Source: JACKCP01 sp051744925 (GTDB lineage: Bacteria > Desulfobacterota > Desulfobacteria > Desulfobacterales > JACKCP01). Taken from it: a DNA stretch of 22,126 nt. Below the pieces are notes generated by a model. The model saw only the letters and a list, made by a program, of their open reading frames with translations, was not told where the DNA came from and ran no database searches. The DNA lies in assembly GCA_051744925.1 (NCBI GenBank), contig JBNJDM010000039.1, positions 1 to 22,126 of the forward strand. The letters are read 5' to 3'. Made by a program: the position numbers and the translations under genes. Numbering within the stretch: position 1 is the first letter of the stretch; the number at the start of each line of letters is the position of its first letter. Shown here in pieces: positions 14,729-21,317 of the stretch.

Positions 14729-15126
14729 TTAAAAATCCTCCGGAGTATATTTCCTTTAAGAAATAAAAAGATTTATCATTTTAACAAATAAAAAGAAAGA
14801 CTGTATATTACCTTACTTGATGATAATAAAAAAATTAATTCTGACTTATGGATTTAAAAAGTTAAAACGCCCGGTTCAGGTACTACTATCTGCATACTTA
14901 AAACTATTTAAATATTGATTTATTCTATTAAATAATCTAATTTTCTCTATTTAGTTGCTGAACGAAAACTGCCTTTTTTGTCCATTTCTGCGTTAGAATC
15001 AAAATTTAATCCTCAAAATACTACAGTATTACTGCGGTTAAATTTTTCATCTGCCTTGAACTGAACAAAAAATTCTAGTTTTCGGCCAAATACTATTTAA
15101 TTTTAATCTTCCGGAGAATCGATATT
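14729..15126. other. Intergenic region between divergent gspG and ndk
   Basis: About 400 bases without a gene. It should hold the divergent promoters of the gsp operon (minus) and ndk (plus). The part next to gspG is very AT-rich with no confident -35/-10 pair. From 14947 to 15099 it is occupied by the inserted 139-bp hairpin element and its target duplication. Only 27 bases remain between the duplication and the ndk start, including the GGAG ribosome site. Confidence 0.7.
14947..15099 (-). mobile_element. MITE-like 139-bp hairpin element, copy A, with 7-bp target duplication
   Basis: Core 14954-15092 (139 bp), from GTTGCTGAACG to GGCCAAATA, flanked on both sides by CTATTTA (14947-14953 and 15093-15099). 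The whole core is an imperfect palindrome: CGAAAACT near each end, TTTTTTGT and AAATTTAA further in, and AATACT-AC-AGTATT at the apex. It has no open reading frame. The copy at 17563-17701 is its reverse complement with 7 mismatches (132/139 identical, counted by hand). The strand label is only relative to that copy. The non-coding length, inverted ends and exact target duplication mark a non-autonomous transposed element; the parent transposase is not in the window. Confidence 0.88.
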
Positions 15127-15552
15127 ATGAAAAAAACGCTTGCAATGATTAAACCCGATGCAATTGAAATGAATGCAACCGGCGAAATAATCAAAATGAT
15201 CGAAGAAAAAAATTTTAAAATCAAAGCCATGAAAATGACAAGACTTTCAAAAAAAACTGCAGAAGAATTCTACAGCATACACAAAGACAAACCTTTTTTT
15301 GAATCTTTGGTCGAATTTATGATTTCCGGGCCTGTTATTGCACTTATACTCGAAGGAGAAAATGTAATAATAAATTACAGAAATCTCATGGGAGCAACAG
15401 ATTTTAAAAAAGCTGATCAAGGAACCATTAGAAAAAAATTCGGAACTGCCATAGAAAAAAATGCCGTACACGGTTCTGATTCAGAAGAAAATGCTCAAAA
15501 AGAAATAGCTTTTTTCTTTTCAGTTCAGGAACAGCTAAAAATTCAGGAGTAA
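15127..15552 (+). CDS. ndk: Nucleoside diphosphate kinase
   Basis: Transfers the terminal phosphate from ATP to other (d)NDPs through a phospho-histidine, in the cytosol. 141 residues, the family norm. MKKTLAMIKPDAI opens the protein, and the active site NAVHGSDS contains the phosphorylated histidine H115. RNLMGATD (85-92) and GTIRKKFG (99-106) are the nucleotide-binding stretches. CCGGAG lies 10 bases before the ATG. The mobile element's 3' target duplication ends only 27 bases upstream, so the ndk leader, and possibly its promoter, was altered by the insertion. trmJ follows after 82 bases and may be co-transcribed. Confidence 0.97.
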   Translation: MKKTLAMIKPDAIEMNATGEIIKMIEEKNFKIKAMKMTRLSKKTAEEFYSIHKDKPFFESLVEFMISGPVIALILEGENVIINYRNLMGATDFKKADQGTIRKKFGTAIEKNAVHGSDSEENAQKEIAFFFSVQEQLKIQE

Positions 15553-15634
15553 TGTAAATGGCCTAACCAGGCAGTACAAACTAAATTTTCTGCTGAGTTT
15601 TAAAACAGAACTTTATTAAAGAATATAAATCACC

Positions 15635-16396
15635 ATGTATCCGGAAAAATTAACAGACAATTTAAGTATAGTACTTGTACGGCCAAAGTATTCAACAAAT
15701 ATAGGCTCATGCGCAAGAGCCATGAAAAACATGGGGATAACAAAACTTATTCTGGTTTCTCCTGCTGAATATGACCATGAAACAGCTTTAAAATTATCTA
15801 CCCATGCAGCAGCAGATGTGCTTGAAAATGCTTTGTTTTATGACTCTCTTGATGAAGCTTTACACAACTTTACATGGTGCATCGGAACTACTGCAAGACT
15901 TGGGAAACAAAGAAATTTAAACATTGATACTCCCGGCAAAATGGCTTTGCGTGCATCTCAAATGCTTGAAAACAATAAAACTGCTGTATTATTCGGACCT
16001 GAAAACAAAGGCCTTGAAAATGAAGATTTAAAGCGATGCCATCAGTTTGTGAATATTCCTACAAAAGACTTTGCCTCTTTAAACCTTTCCCAGGCTGTAA
16101 TGATTATTTCATATGAATTATTCAGATCAGTATCAAAACCTCCGAAATATTCGGAACCAAAACTTGCTTCAAGGTTTCAGCTTGACGGAATGTATGAACA
16201 TTTAAAGGATATATTGGTAAAAATAGATTTTGCAAATCCTGAAAACCCGGACAGATGGATTGACAATTTCAGAAGTTTTTTTTCACGCCAGAACATGCGG
16301 GCCAAGGATGTAAGTATTTTACGGGGGGTTTTACGACAGATCACATGGTATGGAAAAAATATGTATGAAAAAGGTAAAAACGACAAAGAAAAATAG
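15635..16396 (+). CDS. trmJ: TrmJ-type tRNA 2'-O-methyltransferase (SPOUT)
   Basis: Probably methylates the ribose of nucleotide 32 in the tRNA anticodon loop using S-adenosylmethionine. 253 residues, close to E. coli TrmJ. The SPOUT motifs are in order: NIGSCARAMKNMG (22-34), the knot segment LFGPENKGLENEDL (119-132), and IPTKDFASLNLSQAVMIISY (141-160). The C-terminal helical extension with FFSRQNMRAKDVSILRGVLRQI is characteristic of TrmJ rather than TrmL or TrmH. The ATG has no clear ribosome site, but the reading frame before the first motif has the usual length. Which base or tRNA is modified cannot be read from the sequence. Confidence 0.9.
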   Translation: MYPEKLTDNLSIVLVRPKYSTNIGSCARAMKNMGITKLILVSPAEYDHETALKLSTHAAADVLENALFYDSLDEALHNFTWCIGTTARLGKQRNLNIDTPGKMALRASQMLENNKTAVLFGPENKGLENEDLKRCHQFVNIPTKDFASLNLSQAVMIISYELFRSVSKPPKYSEPKLASRFQLDGMYEHLKDILVKIDFANPENPDRWIDNFRSFFSRQNMRAKDVSILRGVLRQITWYGKNMYEKGKNDKEK

Positions 16397-16475
16397 TTGC
16401 CTTACAAAACCGGATATAACAAAGTTAAGATGTTTATATAGTGGCACTGCTCCGGCAGTTATATACAAAAATAAT

Positions 16476-16497
16476 AAAAAAACCTTTATTCCGGCTT
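16476..16497 (-). terminator. Weak Rho-independent terminator of the lipoprotein gene
   Basis: On the minus strand, just after the lipoprotein stop at 16507, AAGCC and GGTTT can pair (5 bp, one G-U) around an 8-base loop, followed directly by a run of seven T. Short stem, but position and T-run fit. On the plus strand the nearby ACTGC-TCCG-GCAGT hairpin (16446-16459) may help end the trmJ transcript. Confidence 0.4.
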
Positions 16498-16506
16498 AAA
16501 TAACTA

Positions 16507-16992
16507 CTACCACCACCAGCTTTTGCCTGAACCTGAAAAAAAGTTATTATAATAAACCTCTTCGCGGGGTTTAATATATACTTCGATTTCTGCGCGGGCA
16601 ACCCCCCCCTGATAGATAACCTCTTCAACATTGGCGCCTCTCATGTATGCATTGGCAACAACCTTGATTTCATCTTCTGAAAGAGTTCCGTTGCCGGACT
16701 CTGAGTTTGCCTGTAACACAAGCCCCGCAAGCCTTTCAGTAAGCTTTCTGTAACCATCAAGCACAGCTGCTCTTTCAGCCATATACTTTTGTTCCATAGG
16801 AGTTCCGTTTTCAGGCGCAATGCCCTTGCCAGTTTCTTTAATCAAAATTTTGGAATTGGATTCTTCAGGCTCAATTCCTGCTATAAGATTTTCATGCATT
16901 CTTACAAACTGATACTCTTTTAAAACATGATGATTTGTTGCACATCCGGCAATAAAAAATATAAAAATCAGTATGATAAAGTTTTTTTTCAT
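16507..16992 (-). CDS. LPP20-like lipoprotein
   Basis: 161 residues with a lipoprotein signal peptide: basic start, hydrophobic core, lipobox IAGC with the lipidated cysteine at position 17. Since residue +2 is alanine, outer-membrane sorting is likely if E. coli-type rules hold. The middle stretch MEQKYMAERAAVLDGYRKLTERLAG followed by a segment ending RGANVEEVIYQGGVARAEIEVYI resembles the LPP20/SIMPL-type domain of small outer-membrane lipoproteins. The C-terminus is odd, ending SGSGKSWWW. GGAGG lies 8 bases before the ATG at 16992. It is transcribed against trmJ and alone. A run of eight G within codons 128-131 (16602-16609) could make the gene phase-variable. Function unknown. Confidence 0.8.
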   Translation of the reverse strand: MKKNFIILIFIFFIAGCATNHHVLKEYQFVRMHENLIAGIEPEESNSKILIKETGKGIAPENGTPMEQKYMAERAAVLDGYRKLTERLAGLVLQANSESGNGTLSEDEIKVVANAYMRGANVEEVIYQGGVARAEIEVYIKPREEVYYNNFFSGSGKSWWW

Positions 16993-17555
16993 TTAAACAA
17001 CCTCCGTTATCATATAAGGAATTAAATAATAATATCGGGAATACTCTGAATTACTTGAATTATATCTTTCACAAAACAGATTTTTTTGCATTATTCCTCT
17101 GAGCTGTTTAAGTTTAAAAATCACTCAGGAGTATACACAATTTGATATTATTACCCCAGAAAAATAGAGCCTTTCATCTATAGATTTAATTTACTTTTTT
17201 ATATAAGTGTAGATTAAAGTATTTTTTATTAAATACATTAAAGCAACAATCGAGTAATGTTTTTCCCCGCAGAAATCCAGTCCGGTAATCTAGGCGGTTT
17301 GCAATAAACCGTCCTGACTCCTTCCTTTTAAATAAACACCCTTTTTTTAAACCAAAACTTTAAATCATTCTCAGACATAATATTAAGAAACATTTCCCGA
17401 CTCAATCCTTCTTTAAAAAAAAGTTTGATTTAAACTTTCAGTTAAAGTAAAAAAATATAATCTTATTTGATTTTTTTTAAAAATTCAGAACAGCTTTGAT
17501 AATGGCTTAATTATAGTAAATATAATAAAACTGGAAATTTTTAGTTTTAATTCAG
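16993..17555. other. Gene-free AT-rich intergenic region
   Basis: About 560 bases between the divergent lipoprotein gene and mlaE without a convincing reading frame. It must carry the lipoprotein promoter (minus) and possibly that of mla (plus); neither has a clear -35/-10 pair. Two hairpins are visible: CTCTGAG / CTCAGGAG with one bulge (17097-17131) and GGCGGTTT-GCAAT-AAACCGTC (17293-17313, 8 bp with one G-U). The second is the only GC-rich patch in the region and could belong to a small RNA or terminator, but no T-run follows directly. Confidence 0.5.
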
Positions 17556-17708
17556 TAATTAGTATTTGGCCGAAAACTAGAATTTTTTGTTCAGTTCAAG
17601 GCAGATGAAAAATTTAACCGCAAGAATACTGGAGGATTTTGAGGATTAAATTTTGATTCTATCGCAGAACTGGGCAAAAAAGGCAGTTTTCGTTCAGCAA
17701 CTAATTAG
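17556..17708 (+). mobile_element. MITE-like 139-bp hairpin element, copy B, with 7-bp target duplication
   Basis: Core 17563-17701 (139 bp), from TATTTGGCCGAAAAC to GTTCAGCAAC, flanked by TAATTAG on both sides (17556-17562 and 17702-17708). It is in the opposite orientation to copy A and differs from it at 7 positions, mostly near the hairpin tip. The apex in this copy is AATACT-GG-AGGATT, no longer a perfect stem. The duplicated target, written in the orientation of copy A, is CTAATTA versus CTATTTA, so both insertions chose a CTAWTTA-like site. The core ends 61 bases before the mlaE start. No coding capacity. Confidence 0.88.
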
Positions 17709-17762
17709 AACAATTAAGCTTCAATTTATGCTCTGTTATTAATGTCTCAGCTAAGGATAACC

Positions 17763-18557
17763 ATGGAATATGTAATCAATATACCAAGACGTCTGGGAGA
17801 ATCAGTCCTTTCTTCAATACAGAGACTTGGCAATTTTTTTCTGTTTTTTTTAACAGGTTTAGTAATCTTTTTTAAATGGCCTGTACAGTTTTCCAAACTG
17901 ATAAATCAGATATATTTCATAGGCCTGAAATCGGTACTGATAGTATGCCTTACAGGCCTTTTCACAGGTATGGTACTCGGACTCCAGGGGTATTATACTC
18001 TTGTTCAGTTTGGCTCTGAAGGTTTTTTAGGCACTGCAGTGGCACTTACCATTGTAAGAGAACTAGGCCCTGTTCTTACTGCAATAATGATAGTTGCAAG
18101 AGCAGGTTCAGCAATGACTGCAGAAATCGGAATAATGAGAAATTCCGAGCAGATTGACGCTCTTACAACAATGAACATCAATCCTGTCAGATTTATATTC
18201 AGCCCGAGAATATGGGCCGGAATAATCAGCTTCCCCCTTCTTACTGCAATATTCGACTTTATAGGTATTATAGGCGGATATATTACAGGGACAATTCTTC
18301 TGGGACTTAATGCAGGAATATACTTTGCCAGAGTTGAATCAAGCATTACATTAAGCGATGTTACAGGCGGATTTATAAAATCGTTTGTATTTGCACTTAT
18401 TGTTATAACAATATGCTGCTACAAAGGATATTACACTCATATGCAGAAAAATGCGGCCGGATCAAAAGGGGTTGGTTATTCAACGACTTCAGCTGTTGTA
18501 TCTTCATGTGTATGGATACTGATCTGGGACTATATAATTACCTCATTTTTATTATAA
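17763..18557 (+). CDS. mlaE: Phospholipid-transport ABC permease MlaE
   Basis: Inner-membrane permease of the Mla system, which moves phospholipids between the inner and outer membranes. 264 residues, the usual length. After an amphipathic N-terminal helix come about five membrane helices. The family hallmark RELGPVLTAIMIVARAGSAM is followed by TAEIGIMRNSEQIDALTTM, the cytoplasmic coupling segment that contacts MlaF. CCYKGYYT and SSCVWILIWDYI near the end are also typical. The start at 17763 is preferred over an ATG at 17742 because AAGGA (17753-17757) lies 5 bases upstream of it and within the longer reading. First gene of mlaEFDCA. Confidence 0.95.
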   Translation: MEYVINIPRRLGESVLSSIQRLGNFFLFFLTGLVIFFKWPVQFSKLINQIYFIGLKSVLIVCLTGLFTGMVLGLQGYYTLVQFGSEGFLGTAVALTIVRELGPVLTAIMIVARAGSAMTAEIGIMRNSEQIDALTTMNINPVRFIFSPRIWAGIISFPLLTAIFDFIGIIGGYITGTILLGLNAGIYFARVESSITLSDVTGGFIKSFVFALIVITICCYKGYYTHMQKNAAGSKGVGYSTTSAVVSSCVWILIWDYIITSFLL

Positions 18558-18566
18558 CGGAAATGT

Positions 18567-19313
18567 ATGGAAAATTTAAAAAACGCACCCATAGAACTGC
18601 AAAATATTCATAAAAATTTCGGAAGCCTTAACGTATTAAACGGTATAAACCTTAAAATACAAAGAGGCAGGATAACTGTTATTATTGGTAAAAGCGGTGA
18701 AGGTAAAAGTGTGTTGCTCAAACACATAATAGGACTGCTTAAACCTGATCAGGGTAATATTTTATTTGATGGTAAGCTTTTAAAAAATATGGAAAAGGAG
18801 CATTTAAAAGATTTCAGAAATAAAATCAGCTATATGTTCCAGGGTAACGCTCTTTTTGATTCCATGACTGTTTATGAAAATATTGCACTACCGCTTTATG
18901 AAAACAATTATAAAAAAAGTATTATTCATGATGAAGTAACAAAAAGAATTGATCAGCTTGAACTTAAAGGAGCTGAGAACAAATACCCATCAGAGCTTTC
19001 AGGTGGTATGCAGAAAAGAGTTGCACTTGCAAGAGCTCTTGTTAGCGAACCTGAAATAGTTTTGTTTGATGAGCCGACCACAGGCCTTGATCCTGTAAGA
19101 AAAAATTATGTACATGAAATGATATCAGGCTACCAAAAAAAATTCGGGTTTACCGCAGTTCTTGTCAGTCATGAAATACCTGATATATTTTCCATATCTG
19201 ATGTAATAATGATGCTTGACAAGGGGAAAATTGTGTTTGAAGGAACAAAAGAAGAAATCAACAATACTTCCAACAAATATATAAAAAATTTTATTGAAGG
19301 CAGTCCGGAATAA
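18567..19313 (+). CDS. mlaF: Phospholipid-transport ABC ATPase MlaF
   Basis: Cytoplasmic ATPase that powers MlaE. 248 residues. Walker A is GKSGEGKS (41-48) with the GEGKS form common in MlaF. The Q-loop is MFQGNALFDSMTVYEN, the ABC signature LSGGMQKR (144-151), Walker B IVLFDEP (164-170), the D-loop GLD, and the H-loop SHE (201-203), so all catalytic motifs are intact. It follows mlaE after 9 bases with a GGAA-type ribosome site. In E. coli MlaF is stabilised by the STAS protein MlaB; no mlaB gene follows here. Confidence 0.96.
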   Translation: MENLKNAPIELQNIHKNFGSLNVLNGINLKIQRGRITVIIGKSGEGKSVLLKHIIGLLKPDQGNILFDGKLLKNMEKEHLKDFRNKISYMFQGNALFDSMTVYENIALPLYENNYKKSIIHDEVTKRIDQLELKGAENKYPSELSGGMQKRVALARALVSEPEIVLFDEPTTGLDPVRKNYVHEMISGYQKKFGFTAVLVSHEIPDIFSISDVIMMLDKGKIVFEGTKEEINNTSNKYIKNFIEGSPE

Positions 19314-19337
19314 GCCGGCTGTTAATCCGGAGGATAT

Positions 19338-19820
19338 ATGAAAAAAACAGTACTTGAAACAGGTGTTGGCATTTTTGTAATAATCGGCCTTATATGTGTT
19401 GGTTATCTTACTGTTAAACTGGGCAAAATGGAACTTTTAGGCAGCAATTATTATAATCTTAAAGCCAATTTCAGAACAGTAGCCGGACTTAAAAACGGAG
19501 CAAGCGTTGAAATTTCAGGTGTTCAGGTCGGAACAGTTGAAAGAATTTATCTTGATAATAAAACCCAGACTGCTGTAACTGATTTAAAAATTAATAAAAA
19601 TGTTGAATTATCTGAAGATGTGATAGCTTCTATTAAAACTTCGGGTCTTATTGGTGACAAATATGTTCAGCTTTCTCCTGGAGGTGATCCTGAAGTACTT
19701 GAAAACGGAGATATGATATCAGAAACAGAATCACCAATAGATTTTGAAGAACTCATAAGTAAATATGTATTCGGTTCTGTAGAAAGCGATGACACAGAAA
19801 AGGAGGATTTTCTGAAATGA
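19338..19820 (+). CDS. mlaD: Phospholipid-transport MCE protein MlaD
   Basis: Inner-membrane-anchored protein whose MCE domains form a hexameric ring that passes lipid between MlaE and MlaC. 160 residues. One membrane helix (about 9-27), then a single MCE domain (about 40-117) with FRTVAGLKNGASVEISGVQV, GTVERIYLD and SGLIGDKYVQLSPGG, the conserved ring loop region. An acidic tail follows. The start has a good ribosome site, CCGGAGGA, and the end overlaps mlaC by ATGA. Confidence 0.95.
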   Translation: MKKTVLETGVGIFVIIGLICVGYLTVKLGKMELLGSNYYNLKANFRTVAGLKNGASVEISGVQVGTVERIYLDNKTQTAVTDLKINKNVELSEDVIASIKTSGLIGDKYVQLSPGGDPEVLENGDMISETESPIDFEELISKYVFGSVESDDTEKEDFLK

Positions 19821-20443
19821 TAAAAAAAATATTATTATCTGCATTAATTATAGTTTCGATTCAGGCTGAATGCTTTGCTTCTTCACCTATGGAAGCCATA
19901 AAAAAACCTACTAACAATATAATAGATATACTTCAGTCTGAAAAATATGAAACCCTTACTCCCGATTTAAGAGAAGAACAATGGGAAGAAATATGGATTA
20001 TAGTAAAAGATTCTTTTGATTTCAGCCTTATATCAAGGCTTGCTGTCGGGAAATACTGGAGCTCTTTTTCTGATGAACAAAAAGAGCAGTTTCAGACTCT
20101 TTTTGCACAACTTCTTGCAAATACATATATCAACAAAGTTCAGGAAAATTTTAAAAGCCAGGAAGTAATATTTAAAGATGAAAAAATTTCCGATGACAAA
20201 GCAGAAGTTCTTATTAATATTTCACTTGAAGATAAACCTGTACCTGTTATTTACAGACTTATCAAAAAAGACAGATGGCTTATATACGATGTAAAAATCG
20301 AAGGTATGAGCATGGTTAGAAATTACAGAAGTCAGTTTGATGAATATCTTTTTAAAAAGTCACCAAAAGATCTTATAAAAGCTCTTGATTCAAAAATAGA
20401 AAAACTGAAAATAGAAAGAAAGAAACCTATTGATGAAAATTAG
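19817..20443 (+). CDS. mlaC: Periplasmic phospholipid-binding protein MlaC
   Basis: Soluble periplasmic carrier shuttling phospholipid between MlaD and MlaA. 208 residues with a Sec signal peptide (cut near CFASS, about residue 22). The Ttg2/MlaC domain shows FDFSLISRLAVGKYWSSFSD, EQFQTLFAQLLANTYINKV, VIYRLIKKDRWLIYDVKIEG and MSMVRNYRSQFDEYL in the canonical order. Its ATG overlaps the mlaD stop by four bases, and GGAGGA lies just upstream inside mlaD. Confidence 0.94.
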   Translation: MIKKILLSALIIVSIQAECFASSPMEAIKKPTNNIIDILQSEKYETLTPDLREEQWEEIWIIVKDSFDFSLISRLAVGKYWSSFSDEQKEQFQTLFAQLLANTYINKVQENFKSQEVIFKDEKISDDKAEVLINISLEDKPVPVIYRLIKKDRWLIYDVKIEGMSMVRNYRSQFDEYLFKKSPKDLIKALDSKIEKLKIERKKPIDEN

Positions 20444-21254
20444 ATTTTTATGCCTGCTTTTTTGTTTTTTAAGTATTTTGTCTACAGACTTATATTCACA
20501 GGAAAGTTCTTTTTCCCAAAGTGAAGAAGAGGTTATCGAAGATTTTGAATCCGATTATGACGACAGTTTACTAGAGGATGACCTTTTATCTGATGATCTT
20601 TTTGAAGTTGATAAGTCCTCAAAAAAAGGTAAAAAAAAAAGAAAAAAAGTTTATGATCCTCTGGAACCTGTAAACAGAGCTATATTTGTTTTTAATGACA
20701 AAGTCTATGTTTATATTTTTACCCCGGTTTCCAAAGCCTACACAAAAATCACACCTAAATTTGCAAGAACAGGAGTCAGCAATTTTTTCTTCAATATAGG
20801 CTCCCCTTTAAGAATTGCAAACAATCTTTTACAGGGAAAAGTAAAAAATGCTGGCGCAGAAACCGGAAGGTTCTTTGTTAATACTTTTCTTGGTTTCCTC
20901 GGATTCATTGATTCAGCACAAACTATTGAAGGACTTAACCCGCCTGAAGAAGATCTGGGTCAGACTTTTGGAAAATGGGGAATAGGTGGGGGGCCATACA
21001 TTGTAATCCCTTTTATGGGTCCTTCAAATTTTAGGGATGCTGCAGGGATGGCTGGCGAAATCTACCTTGACCCTGCAGATCTTATCTATGAACCGGATAA
21101 CAACGAAAAATATATATTAACAGGGATTAATGCACTAAACTCCCTGCCGGCACAAATGGAAATGTATAAAAGTTTTACAGACTCTGCTTTTGATCCTTAT
21201 TCTTCTGCAAAAGATGCATACAATCAGATCAGGACTAAAAGAATAAAAGAATAA
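20433..21254 (+). CDS. mlaA: Outer-membrane phospholipid protein MlaA (VacJ) with a charged linker
   Basis: Removes misplaced phospholipids from the outer leaflet and hands them to MlaC. 273 residues from the ATG at 20433, overlapping the mlaC stop by 11 bases. The MlaA/VacJ domain begins at YDPLEPVNRAIFVFND and includes NNLLQGKVKNAGAETGRFFVNT, LGFLGFIDSA, EDLGQTFGKWGIGGGPYIVIPFMGPS and DPADLIYE, all family hallmarks. Unusually, the signal peptide (MKIRFLCLLFCFLSILSTDLYSQ) has no lipobox: the cysteines are followed by more hydrophobic residues rather than ending an LxxC motif. Between signal and domain lies a long acidic stretch (about 30-60) and then a very basic one, KKGKKKRKK. The motif block is otherwise complete, so function is probably kept. 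Confidence 0.93.
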   Translation: MKIRFLCLLFCFLSILSTDLYSQESSFSQSEEEVIEDFESDYDDSLLEDDLLSDDLFEVDKSSKKGKKKRKKVYDPLEPVNRAIFVFNDKVYVYIFTPVSKAYTKITPKFARTGVSNFFFNIGSPLRIANNLLQGKVKNAGAETGRFFVNTFLGFLGFIDSAQTIEGLNPPEEDLGQTFGKWGIGGGPYIVIPFMGPSNFRDAAGMAGEIYLDPADLIYEPDNNEKYILTGINALNSLPAQMEMYKSFTDSAFDPYSSAKDAYNQIRTKRIKE

Positions 21255-21263
21255 AACTAATTT

Positions 21264-21317
21264 GCAATAAGCCTCTTTTTATTCTTCATGACTCCCATCA
21301 CAAAAAGGCTTATTTGC
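21264..21317. repeat. Inverted repeat between mlaA and the CDGSH gene
   Basis: GCAATAAGCC-TC-TTTTT (21264-21280) pairs with AAAAAGGCTTATTTGC (21302-21317), about 15 bp with one bulged A and a two-base bulge, around a 21-base loop. It lies between convergent genes, and its right arm is inside the last codons of the CDGSH gene. A bidirectional terminator is the simplest reading, though neither strand has a clean T-run after the stem. Confidence 0.45.

Noticed and set aside
14954..15092. Hairpin element as a simple terminator or riboswitch for ndk
   Set aside because: A second nearly identical copy with its own target duplication shows it to be a mobile repeat; any regulatory role would be secondary.
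16434..16631. Separate 65-residue minus-strand gene overlapping the lipoprotein 3' end
   Set aside because: No ribosome site or family features; it matters only as the alternative frame reached if the G8 tract slips.
14947..17708. Composite transposon carrying ndk-trmJ-lipoprotein
   Set aside because: The two hairpin copies have different target duplications, each tight around its own copy, so they inserted independently; the genes between are housekeeping.
17742..17762. Earlier mlaE start at 17742
   Set aside because: No ribosome site in front of it, whereas AAGGA sits at proper distance before 17763.
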